Origin: CAVQAH01 sp963784195
GTDB taxonomy: Bacteria; Acidobacteriota; Vicinamibacteria; Vicinamibacterales; 2-12-FULL-66-21
Reading direction: 5' to 3'
Assembly (NCBI GenBank): GCA_963784195.1
Contig: CAWARA010000020.1
Span: 930,001 to 994,000, forward strand
DNA length: 64,000 nucleotides
Part shown: one piece after another, positions 8,418-17,270 of the stretch
How the letters are laid out: each line of letters begins with the position of its first letter
Numbering within the stretch: position 1 is the stretch's first letter
Translations under genes and position numbers: made by a program
Notes under the pieces: generated by a model
Told to the model about the DNA's origin: nothing
Seen by the model: the letters and a program-made list of their open reading frames with translations, nothing else
The model's database searches: none

Positions 8418-10646
8418 TGGCGCAGATATTCAAAGGACAGTCCACGCACATGTTCGAGACCGTTGAGATTGCGTTCGGAAAGTTCGCCGGATCGCGGCAC
8501 ATACTGGCCGGGGCCGCTGCCCTGATCACCCTGTTTTCATCGGCGCCGTCAGCAGCGCAGACGGGCACGGCTCCCCCGCCTCCTGGCGGACAAACGAACC
8601 CAGGCGCCAGCCCCGCAGGAGGATCCGTATCGTTTCCGGATGCCGACGGTCAACGTGACGGCTCAGAAGGAGCCGGAGGACATCCAGAAGATCCCCGTCA
8701 GCGTCACAGCCGTGTCGAAGGACACGATCGAGAACGCCGACATCCACATCGTCAGCGAGGCGGCCATCTTCGCGCCGAATACGTTCTTCACGGAATGGTC
8801 GGCGCGCAAGTTGAGCACCGCCCGCTTCCGCGGCATCGGTTCCAGCCCGAACAATCCGGGCATCACGACGTACATCGACGGGGTGCCGCAGCTGAACGCG
8901 AATTCATCGAGCATCGAGCTGCTCGATGTCGATCAGATCGAGTTCGTGCGCGGGCCGCAGAGCGCGCTGTTCGGGCGCAATACCCTTGGCGGCCTCGTCA
9001 ACGTCGCGAGCACGCGTCCGTCGCTCGCGAATTGGACGGGCACGTTCTCGGTGCCGTTCGGCAACTACGGATCCTGGGCGCTTCGCGGCGGCGCGTCCGG
9101 ACCGATCGTCAAGGACAAGGTCAGCCTCGGTGTGTCGTTCGCACAGGTCGACCGTGAGGGGTTCACCGTCAACGACGTCACCGGCAATGACATCGACTCG
9201 CGCGAAGCATTCTCGGCCAAGGCGCAGCTGATGTTCATCCCGAACCGTGACTGGGAAACACGGCTGATCTTCACGGGTGAGCGTGCGCGTGACGGCGACT
9301 ACTCGCTCAACGACGTCGCGGCGCTGCGCGCCAATCCGTTCCACGCCGCGCGCGACTTCGAAGGCTTCGTGAACCGTGACATCGTCGGCACGACGATTCT
9401 GGCAAGGCGCGCGACAGGCAAGGTCATCTTCTCGAGCACGACCGGGTTCCTGAACTGGAAGACACAGGACGTCACCGATCTCGACTACACGCCGCTCCCA
9501 ATCGTCAACCGGGATAACACGGAAGACTCGTTCCAGTTCACACAGGAAGCACGCTTCGCTTCTGCAGATAGCGCGCCGCTCCAGATTGGCGACAACGCCG
9601 CGCTGCGCTGGCAGTCCGGCGTCTTTCTGTTCACGCAGAACTACGAACAGGACGCGGTCAACATGGTGATGGTGCCGTTCAGGTTCGATTTGCACTCGCC
9701 GCGCTCGGTGCTCGACGATTTCGGACTCGGAATATTCGGCCAGGGCACCGTCACGTTTAACGAGCGGCTCGACCTCAGCGCCGGCGCCAGGTTCGACTAC
9801 GAGAACAAGAGCGCCGTCCTCGAAACGTTCTCCGATCCGGCGATCGGGCCGCCCACGCTTGTCGACGACGAGGACAGCTTTTCGAACGTGTCGCCACAGG
9901 TGTCACTCGCGTACCGCGTCCAGCCTGACACGACGGTGTATGGCACCGTCGGCCGCGGCTACAAGGCCGGCGGCTTCAACGCGGCGTCTCCACTCGGAAG
10001 CGAATCGTACGGTGAAGAACACACCTGGAACATCGAGGGCGGGCTGAAGACGCTCTGGGGGACCGGTCGGGTGTCGACCAACGTCGCCGTCTTCTATATC
10101 GACTGGGACGATCTGCAGCTGAACCTGCCGAATCCGGAAGTTCCCGCGCAGTTCTTCATTTCCAACGTCGGCGGCGCGGCGAGCAAGGGCGTGGAGATCG
10201 AGCTCAATGCCCGGCCGGCGACCGGTGTCGAGGTCTTCACATCGATCGGCTACACACATGCGCGCTTCTCGTCGGGCAGCGTTTCCAACGGGCTGGACGT
10301 CGAAGGGAACAAGATCCCCAACACACCCGACTACACCATCAGCGCGGGGGCGCAATACACACGCGTGTTTGGACCAGCGACGATCACCGGCCGAGCCGAT
10401 GCGGCCTTCTACGGATCGTTTCAGTACACCGATGACAATTCGCTCGGACAGGACGCGTTCTCGCTCGTCAATTTCCGGCTTGGCGCCACCGGCCGGTTCC
10501 TGATTGGCGAGTTGGTCATCCGCAACGCGTTCAACACGGAATACATTCCGCTCGCGTTCCCGTATCCCAACTTCGCGCCGTCAGGCTTCGTCGGCGAGAT
10601 GGGAGCGCCCAGAACGGTGACGTTCAGCGCTGGACTCCGCTTCTAG
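8417..10646 (+). CDS. TonB-dependent outer-membrane receptor (frameshifted)
   Basis: An N-terminal signal peptide (hydrophobic ILAGAAALITLFSSAPSAAQ) is encoded in one frame from 8417 or 8450. The plug and barrel follow in another frame from about 8640 (PTVNVTAQKEPEDIQ onward, 668 residues). A single indel near 8600-8640 therefore splits an otherwise complete receptor of about 740 residues. The plug motifs RFRGIGSS, TYIDGVPQ and DQIEFVRGPQSALFGRNT and the terminal aromatic residue of AGLRF are classical. It imports a large or scarce ligand with TonB energy; the ligand is unknown. The oxygenase, MFS transporter and ArsI-like genes follow on the same strand. Confidence 0.85.
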
Positions 10647-10663
10647 CGAGGCTGGAGATCGTC

Positions 10664-11460
10664 ATGACCACAAGCCGACCGCCTCCGCAGGCATCGATGC
10701 CGCGCAGATTGCGCAGGTATCACATTGACGGCTACGTCGTTGTCCGCGACGTCTTCACGAGCTCGAGCGGATCATCGAGCTGCAGGCCGAAGCGGAACGA
10801 TTCCGCGCAGACGCGTCGAGCTAATCGACACCGACAACATCCGCTGCCGCTGGCAGAACGAGGTCGACACGGGCGAGTGCCGTTTCGATTGCTTCGATCC
10901 GGTCATCGATCTGAGCGACGTCTGCGCCCGCGCCGCGCGCGATCCTCGCCTGCTCGATATCGTCAGCTAGCATGTACGGCGAGCCGGCGTGCCTGTTCAA
11001 GGACAAGCTGATCTTCAAGGCACCCGGCACGCTCGGCTACAACCTTCATCAGGACTACATCTCCTGGAAGACCTTTCCGACGACGTTCATGACGGCGATC
11101 GTCGCGATCGACGCGGCAGACGCAAGCAACGGCGCGACCGAGGTGTTTCCGGGCTATCACCACGCAGGGTTGCCTGACGCCCGAAGGATGGGATGTACCA
11201 CCAGCTCGCCGACGACGCGGTCGAAGTGTCCAAAGGGCGTCGTGCTGGACCTGGCGCCGGGTGATGTGGCGATCTTCAGCGGCTTCACGCCGCATCGCTC
11301 GGGCCCGAACCGGTCGTCGCAGTCCCGCCGCCTGTTGTATCTCAGCTACAACGCCGTGAGCGACGGCGGCGATCAGCGGGATCGACACTACGAAGAGTTC
11401 CGCACCTGGCTGCAGGATCGCTATGCGGAATACGGCAGAACGTCGACGTTCTTCCGGTGA
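10664..11460 (+). pseudogene. phytanoyl-CoA dioxygenase (PhyH) family gene, broken by frameshifts
   Basis: Three frames together give one PhyH-like Fe(II)/2-oxoglutarate oxygenase. These are RYHIDGYVVVRDVF from 10664, then VELIDTDNIRCRWQNEVDTG up to about 10967, then MYGEPACLFKDKLIFK to the stop at 11460. The metal ligands are visible: HQD in NLHQDYISW, and the distal His in TPHRSGPN followed by the 2OG-binding Arg region. At least two shifts are needed (about 10757 and 10970). The last part (10972-11460, 162 residues) could still be translated alone but lacks the N-terminal third. The stop overlaps the MFS start. The substrate is unknown; gene decay and assembly error are both possible. Confidence 0.75.
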
Positions 11461-12716
11461 TGACTTCTGGCGCCGCCTCGTCGATGGACGGCACCGCGGT
11501 CCCCGCTCAGGGGGAACGCGCGCTCCGTCAGTGGATGGGATGGCTGAACGTTGTCGTCGCCGCGGTGATCATGCTCGCCACGCTGCCTGGCCGCACGCAG
11601 GGGCTCGGACTGATCACCGAGCCGATGTTGAAGGATTTGCAGCTCGATCGCGTGGCCTACGCCAACATCAACCTGTGGGCTACGCTGCTTGGTGCAGCCA
11701 TCTGCCTTCCAATCGGCCGCGTGCTGGACAACCTCGGGTTGCGCGTCGCGACCGTCGCGCTGACGCTTCTGCTTGCCGCCGTCGTCTGGTTGATGGGTAC
11801 CCTCACCGGCGGTGTCCTCGCGCTCTTCGTGCTCGTGCTGGCGACGCGTGCACTCGGGCAGAGCGCCCTGTCGGTGGCCAGCATCACCGCGGTCGGCAAG
11901 TCCTTCGATCGCAACATCGGCGTGGCGATGGGTGTCTACTCGGTGCTGCTGAGCGTGTTCTTCGCCGCCGCTTTCGTCGCGGTCGGGAATTCGGTCCGTA
12001 TCAATGGGTGGCGCACTGCCTGGATTCAGGTCGCCTATGGCCTGATCTTGTTCGCCGCCCCAATCACGCTGCTCCTTCGAGAGCGGCCTGGAAATACGTC
12101 GGCCGATCGGGACGATGGCGATCGAGGTGGCATGTCCCTGGCGGCTGCCCTGCGCACCCCGGCGTTCTGGGTCTTCGGTGGCGCGACCTCGCTTTTTGGC
12201 CTCGTCTCGTCAGGTCTGGGCCTCTTCAACGAAGCTGTCCTTGCCGAGCGAGGCTTCGATCAGCAAACCTACGTCAGGTTCCTGGCTGGCACGTCAATCA
12301 TCGCGTTGGTCGGGCAACTGACGTGTGGCTGGCTGACCCTCCGGTGGTCGATGCAGCGGCTGCTCGGCCTGGCGATGTTCATCTACGCGGCCGCGCTCGG
12401 TGCGCTGCCACTGCTGACGACGCTGTCGCAGCTCTGGGTGTTTGCCGCCTTGATTGGCCTGTCCGGAGGGATGATTACCGTCATGTTCTTTGCGGTCTGG
12501 AGGCGGGCGTTCGGTGCAGCGCATCTCGGCCGGATCCAGGGCGCCGCACAGATGCTCACGGTTCTGGCGTCGGCGATCGGGCCGCTGATCTTCGCGAAAT
12601 CCGCGGAGCTGACCGGATCGTACTTTCCCGCGGTCTGGACGCTGGCGCCGTGCGTGCTGCTGCTCGGCCTCGCCGCATTTCGCGTGTCGTTGCCTAATCC
12701 GGATTCAGTTTCCTGA
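11460..12716 (+). CDS. MFS transporter, 12 TM
   Basis: 418 residues from the ATG at 11460, which overlaps the upstream stop as TGATG; a GTG one codon earlier is also possible. About twelve hydrophobic segments are interrupted near the middle by a hydrophilic loop rich in D, R and G (RERPGNTSADRDDGDRGG). GRVLDNLGLR after TM2 matches the MFS loop 2-3 signature, and the C-terminal half repeats the pattern. Substrate and direction cannot be read. Its position between an oxygenase gene and an ArsI-type dioxygenase gene suggests a small-molecule uptake or efflux step in the same operon. Confidence 0.87.
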   Translation: MTSGAASSMDGTAVPAQGERALRQWMGWLNVVVAAVIMLATLPGRTQGLGLITEPMLKDLQLDRVAYANINLWATLLGAAICLPIGRVLDNLGLRVATVALTLLLAAVVWLMGTLTGGVLALFVLVLATRALGQSALSVASITAVGKSFDRNIGVAMGVYSVLLSVFFAAAFVAVGNSVRINGWRTAWIQVAYGLILFAAPITLLLRERPGNTSADRDDGDRGGMSLAAALRTPAFWVFGGATSLFGLVSSGLGLFNEAVLAERGFDQQTYVRFLAGTSIIALVGQLTCGWLTLRWSMQRLLGLAMFIYAAALGALPLLTTLSQLWVFAALIGLSGGMITVMFFAVWRRAFGAAHLGRIQGAAQMLTVLASAIGPLIFAKSAELTGSYFPAVWTLAPCVLLLGLAAFRVSLPNPDSVS

Positions 12717-12724
12717 GGTCATCC

Positions 12725-13816
12725 ATGCCTGGCGCCATCGATGCCGCACTGCTCAAGTTTCACGCGTCGCTCAACGTCTCCAATCTCGATCGCTCGATCG
12801 CGTTCTACCGCGCGCTGCTCGGTGTCGAGCCGGCCAAAGTCCGGGCGGACTACGCGAAGTTCGATCTGGCAGAACCGCCACTTGTGTTGTCGCTGATTCC
12901 GGGAAGGCAGCCGGCCGCCGGGGGGAGTCTCAACCACGCTGGCCTGCGCGTCCGCAATGCCGAGGAGCTCGTCGCGATCCAGCATCGCCTCGAAGCGGCC
13001 GGCATGCCGACCGAGCGGGAGGACGGTGTGGAATGCTGCTACGCACGACAGACGAAGTTCTGGATCAGCGATCCGGATCGAACGCTGTGGGAGATCTACG
13101 TCTTCCATGAAGACGTCGGGGAGGAAGACGACGACCACGATCACGTCGATGCGGTCCCGGCACAAATCCCTGCATCGTCGGCGCAAGGCGCAAGCCCGCG
13201 GCCCAAGCGTGTGTGGGAGCACCACCTGCGCGAGCCAGTACCCGCGCGGATCCCGCACGAGGACAACTCGCTCCACGAGGTCCGGCTCGAGGGTTCGATC
13301 AATGTCGAACCGGGTGCCGACAATCGCGCCGGTCTGGTCGCTGAAGCCCTGCGAGCGCTCAGGCCCGCCGGCGAGATCTTTCTGCATGGCTTGTCAGGCG
13401 ATCGCGCGAGCCGGACACGTCCGTCGCTGCCCGGGCCGGCGTCAGCCGTCCAGCACGTTCCCGCAACGAGCGACGTCATCGACGAGCTCACGCGGGCCGG
13501 GTTCGTGGACGTTCGCATCGACAAGCTGTCGGAAACAGCGTACTTCGTCGTTGACGGTGTCCCGATGCGCGAATTGCGCGTCGCGGCGCGAAAGCCCGGA
13601 CACCGGCCCAGGACGGCGACGCACCAGGCCGTATACCTCGGGCCGATGGGCCAGGTCGTCGACGATTTCGGCAACGTCTTTCGGCGGGGCGTGCCGACAC
13701 CGATCAACGTTCACGACTGGCAGGTGCTGTCGAACGGCGTAGCGAGCCGATCGTTTCTGTTTCTGAAAGCCGACGAAGCGATCGCTGAAGGGTGCTGCGG
13801 GGATCAGAAGAGCTGA
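12725..13816 (+). CDS. ArsI/CadI-type VOC dioxygenase with C-terminal extension
   Basis: 363 residues. Residues 1-135 are a VOC (glyoxalase/bleomycin) domain closely matching ArsI/CadI. His in LKFHASLNV, His in SLNHAGLRV and Glu in LWEIYVF form the expected metal triad, and GVECCYARQTKFW has the vicinal cysteines used by ArsI for organoarsenicals. An acidic-histidine linker (EEDDDHDHVD) leads into a second part of about 200 residues, with AGFVDVRIDKL and MRELRVAARKP resembling the tail of a methyltransferase-like domain. ArsI enzymes cleave C-As bonds with O2 and Fe(II). The gene starts 8 bases after the MFS gene with a GAGG box and converges on an arsR gene. Exact substrate is not proven. 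Confidence 0.8.
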   Translation: MPGAIDAALLKFHASLNVSNLDRSIAFYRALLGVEPAKVRADYAKFDLAEPPLVLSLIPGRQPAAGGSLNHAGLRVRNAEELVAIQHRLEAAGMPTEREDGVECCYARQTKFWISDPDRTLWEIYVFHEDVGEEDDDHDHVDAVPAQIPASSAQGASPRPKRVWEHHLREPVPARIPHEDNSLHEVRLEGSINVEPGADNRAGLVAEALRALRPAGEIFLHGLSGDRASRTRPSLPGPASAVQHVPATSDVIDELTRAGFVDVRIDKLSETAYFVVDGVPMRELRVAARKPGHRPRTATHQAVYLGPMGQVVDDFGNVFRRGVPTPINVHDWQVLSNGVASRSFLFLKADEAIAEGCCGDQKS

Positions 13817-13829
13817 GCGCGACGGCGCG

Positions 13830-14243
13830 TCAGGATCGCCTGCGCTGGGAACCGTTGACTGGTTCCTTCTCAGCCGCTGCTCCATCGAACTGGAAGCTGC
13901 AGCAGCCGAGATCGAGGATATTTCCCGCCGCCGCGCGCCGCCGGATCTCTTCGGGCAGCGCATAGAGATGACGCCGGCCGTCCTTCTCGACTTCGAGCAG
14001 ACCGGCCTCGCGAAGGATGCGGAGATGTTTTGACACGTTGTACTGCGACACGCCGAGCCGTTTGCCGATTTCGCCGACTTCGAGAGGCTGATCGATGAGC
14101 AGGCTGACGATCCTGACCCTGGTGTCCTCGCCGAGTGCCCGAAGCGCGACGACGCAGTCGTGCCCTTGCAGTACTGGCAGGGAACGGCCCCGCGGCGGCA
14201 GGTTGAAGCGATGAGCGGGTTGGGTTTTACGAGGGTCGGCCAT
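13830..14243 (-). CDS. ArsR/SmtB-family metalloregulator
   Basis: About 137 residues from the ATG at 14243 (MADPRKTQP). The frame is open further upstream, but that part is read through a repeat element and is not protein-like. The winged-helix core is clear: ALGEDTRVRIVSLL, then the recognition helix in VSQYNVSKHLRILREAGLL, then the wing KDGRRHLYALPEE. The C-terminal LDLGCCSFQF provides a cysteine pair suited to As(III)/Sb(III) or a similar soft metal. It is convergent with the ArsI-like gene 13 bases away. The promoter would lie next to or within the repeat element starting at 14311. Confidence 0.85.
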   Translation of the reverse strand: MADPRKTQPAHRFNLPPRGRSLPVLQGHDCVVALRALGEDTRVRIVSLLIDQPLEVGEIGKRLGVSQYNVSKHLRILREAGLLEVEKDGRRHLYALPEEIRRRAAAGNILDLGCCSFQFDGAAAEKEPVNGSQRRRS

Positions 14244-14310
14244 CGGGAGTCCAGGATCAAAATCGCACAATCCGGTGCGCGTGGCAAGGGAGGAGCCGGT
14301 GGATCGAGGA

Positions 14311-14617
14311 GACGGAGGAAACGGAACAAGCTTCAACTCGGAGACTCAGAGCAACGGAGTTCCCTCTAACCTGAGCGTTCAGAGCCGATGCCGGCCCGGC
14401 CATCGGCCGGGCCGGGCGATCGACCGACACCCCGAGGACCAAGCCGCGATTGATCGCTCGGGCGGCTTGCGTCCTCGGGGTGTCGGTCGATCGCTCGCCG
14501 CGCACGCGCGGCGGCATCGGCTGCACCTCGTCGTGTTACCCGCGCGTCTTCCGTTCGCCTCCGTTCCTCCGTGTCTCCGTTTTTGAAGCTCGTTCCGTTC
14601 CCCCCGTACCCTCCGTC
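14311..14617. repeat. long palindromic repeat element, copy A
   Basis: This fills most of the 389-base gap between arsR and the ADOP permease gene. Outer arms are inverted copies of a purine-rich tract containing ACGGAACAAGCTTCAA (left, about 14320-14335) and its complement (right, about 14581-14600). Inside, 14416-14447 and 14462-14494 pair as a stem of 32 bp with one extra base and a 14-base loop. A middle pair GCCGATGCCG/CGGCATCGGC lies between arms and stem. Bases 14384-14408 recur identically in copy C. I see no ORF with protein-like composition. Confidence 0.8.
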
Positions 14618-14632
14618 CCCTTCGATCGTGAA

Positions 14633-17269
14633 TCAGTCCCTGAGTGCGGCCACAGGATTGAGTCGCACTGCGCGGACCGCCGGAATCAGGGTCGCAACAA
14701 GTGCAACCGCGATCAAGATGACGGCGACGGAGCCGAACGTGACTGGATCGAGCGTGCTCACGCCCCAGACGAAGTTCTGAAGCGTGCGGGTCATGACAGT
14801 CGCAGCGGCAATGCCGGCCATGACGCCGATCAGGGAGAGGACAACGCCGCTCCAGATCACCGAACGCAAGATGTCTCCCTGTGTCGCGCCGAGCGCGATG
14901 CGGATGCCGAATTCGCGAGTACGTTGCAATACCGAGTACGAGATCAGACCGTAAAGCCCCGCGGTCGCGAGCAGCAGCCCGATAGCGGCAAAAACCGTCA
15001 GCAGCGTCATCTGGAACTTCTGAAGCGAGATCGCGGCGGCCTTGACCTCCAGCATCGAGCGAAACAGCGCAATCGGCTGCTTCGGATCGAGCGAGCGAAT
15101 CTCTTCCCGAATCTGCCGGATGAGATCCGGTCCGGTTGTGCGGGCCCGCACGACCCAGCTCATTTGAAAGTAGCTGTGCGACGCGGCGACGCCGGCGCGG
15201 TTCGCCTGAGTGACAGGCACATACATCAGCGCCGGGAGCTCGTCGACGAGTCCTTGCTCGCGAACGTCCTTGGCGATCCCGACAATCTCGATCGAGCCGT
15301 CGGTATCGAACACTCTGATGTGCCGGCCGAGAGCCTCGGTGCCCTTGTAGAATCGGCGGGCAAAAGACTCGCTGACCACCGCGACCGGCTGTGCGCCTGC
15401 TCTGTCGCGGTCCTCGAACCCACGCCCGGCCACAATTGAGATTCCCATGGTCTCGAAGTAGCCGACGCTCGCGTAGCGCCAATCGGTCAACTGATTCTCG
15501 AGTTTGACGGGACCGTCGAGGATGTCGACGTTCAGGTTGAGGCCGTACTCGACGGGCACGCCGCTGACGACGGCCGCGGACTGAACACCTGGAAGCCGGC
15601 GCAGTCGCTCGAGTCCCTGATCGAAGAACCGGTTGAGATCCTCCATCTTTGCGTAACGCTCGCCTTGAAGCGACATTCGCGCCGTGAGGACGCCGTCCGG
15701 GTTGAATCCCAGATCGACCGCGCGCATTCGGATGAAGGTTTGAATCAGCAGGCCGGCAGCGATCAGGAGCAGCATGCAGACGGCCATCTCCGATATCACC
15801 AGGGCCTGCCGCAGTCTTGTCGATCGGCCGCTGCCGCTGCCGCGTGACCTGTCGTCCTTGAAAGCCTCGACAAGGCTGTGCCCGGAGAGGCTGATCGCCG
15901 GACCAAGCCCGAACAGCAATCCCGTCAGGATCGCGACCGCCATCGTCGCCAGCAGAACGGTCGCGTTGATGCTCACTTCCTGGTTGACCGTGAAACCAGG
16001 TGGCGTCAGCGCGAGTAGCGCCGGCACACTCCAGAAAGCGAGGAGGATCCCAAGCCCTGCACCGGTCACCGACAACAGCACGCTTTCGGTCAGCAACTGG
16101 CGGATGATGCGGTTCCTTCCCGCGCCGAGCGCGGCACGCAGCGCGATCTCGCGTCCCCTGCCGGACGCGCGCGCGAGCAGGAGGTTCGCTGTGTTGGCGC
16201 AGGCGATGAGCAGGAGCAGCCCGACGGCGCTGAACATCATGAGCAGCGGCGACTGGACCGAACTCGACAGATCGTGCTGAAGCGGCGCGAACGCCGACGG
16301 CAGTTCGTTCCGCACCATCTCCATCGGAAACGCGGTTCTCGTTGACTCCCAGACAGGTGCGGCTGCCGCGTTCGCCTGCTGAATCGACACGCCCGGCGAC
16401 AGTCGCGCGACGACGTGATAGTTGAAGCCTCCACCCGGGCCGCTGGTCGAGGGGCGGAGCGGCACATAGAGATCGGCCCGCGCAGGCGGAACGAACGTCG
16501 GCGGCATGACGCCGATCACGGTGAGCGATTGTTCGCCAAGCATGATCGATCGCCCGATCACGCCAGGATCGGCGCCGAACGTCCGACGCCAGAGCTCGTC
16601 GCCAAGGATCGCGACGGCCGGTCCGCCCGCGACATCCTGCTCGCGCGTGAACGGTTGCCCAATGGCCGGCGGAACGCCGAAGACCTCGAAGAACTGCGAC
16701 GAGACGCGCATCATGCGGACGAACTCCGCCGTGTCGCCCGTCACGAGGTTGACGCCCGACGAGCCCAACCACGCGGCCACGCCCTCGACTCCGCGCAGGT
16801 GCTCCCGAAACTCCAGGTAGCGCCGCCCCGTATGCCGGTTCCACTCGCCACCCGGATGCCGGCGCATGAGCGCGACGATGCGATCGGGCTGGGGATACGG
16901 AAGCGGCTGCAAGAGAACCGCGTCGACCACGCTGAAGATGGCCGTGTTGGCGCCGATGCCGAGCGCGAGCGTGAGCAGTGCGGCAAGCGTGAACCCAGGC
17001 GTGTGGAGCAGCGAACGGACGCCGTATCGAGTGTCCTGGATGAGTGTTTCGATCCAGGGAAGACCGCGTTGATCGCGATACGCTTCTTTGACCTGCATCA
17101 CGCCTCCGAAATCCCGTCGTGCGGCGCTCAACGCCTCATTGGCGGACATTCCTTGACGCTGGTACTTCTCCGCCGTCATCTCGAGATGAAAGCGCACCTC
17201 ATCGTCCAGCTCGCGGTCGCGGCGACGCTGACGGAAGATGCCGGCAATCCTGGAGAGCAGCGTGCGCAC
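14633..17269 (-). CDS. ADOP/MacB-like ABC transporter permease
   Basis: 878 residues. The N-terminal soluble segment (ELDDEVRFHLEM) is the acidobacterial duplicated-orphan-permease leader. Then come two MacB-FtsX permease units: TM at TLALGIGANTAIFSVV, a large periplasmic MacB-PCD domain, three TMs starting at LLLLIACANTANLLLARASGR, a second PCD, and three C-terminal TMs ending IPAVRAVRLNPVAALRD. No ATPase is encoded with it. It begins 1 base after the other ADOP stop, so it is the third gene of padR-ADOP-ADOP. Known members are of unclear substrate; macrolide, peptide or lipoprotein export is typical of MacB relatives. Confidence 0.93.
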   Translation of the reverse strand: MRTLLSRIAGIFRQRRRDRELDDEVRFHLEMTAEKYQRQGMSANEALSAARRDFGGVMQVKEAYRDQRGLPWIETLIQDTRYGVRSLLHTPGFTLAALLTLALGIGANTAIFSVVDAVLLQPLPYPQPDRIVALMRRHPGGEWNRHTGRRYLEFREHLRGVEGVAAWLGSSGVNLVTGDTAEFVRMMRVSSQFFEVFGVPPAIGQPFTREQDVAGGPAVAILGDELWRRTFGADPGVIGRSIMLGEQSLTVIGVMPPTFVPPARADLYVPLRPSTSGPGGGFNYHVVARLSPGVSIQQANAAAAPVWESTRTAFPMEMVRNELPSAFAPLQHDLSSSVQSPLLMMFSAVGLLLLIACANTANLLLARASGRGREIALRAALGAGRNRIIRQLLTESVLLSVTGAGLGILLAFWSVPALLALTPPGFTVNQEVSINATVLLATMAVAILTGLLFGLGPAISLSGHSLVEAFKDDRSRGSGSGRSTRLRQALVISEMAVCMLLLIAAGLLIQTFIRMRAVDLGFNPDGVLTARMSLQGERYAKMEDLNRFFDQGLERLRRLPGVQSAAVVSGVPVEYGLNLNVDILDGPVKLENQLTDWRYASVGYFETMGISIVAGRGFEDRDRAGAQPVAVVSESFARRFYKGTEALGRHIRVFDTDGSIEIVGIAKDVREQGLVDELPALMYVPVTQANRAGVAASHSYFQMSWVVRARTTGPDLIRQIREEIRSLDPKQPIALFRSMLEVKAAAISLQKFQMTLLTVFAAIGLLLATAGLYGLISYSVLQRTREFGIRIALGATQGDILRSVIWSGVVLSLIGVMAGIAAATVMTRTLQNFVWGVSTLDPVTFGSVAVILIAVALVATLIPAVRAVRLNPVAALRD

Positions 17270-17270
17270 G

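Noticed and set aside
8640..10646. TonB receptor starting at the ATG at 8640
   Set aside because: A signal peptide lies directly upstream in the next frame; the receptor would have no export signal otherwise.
14244..14336. N-terminal extension of ArsR reading KLVPFPPSP
   Set aside because: It is read through a repeat element; similar peptides appear at the other repeat copies (34321 and 44423 regions) on the opposite strands.
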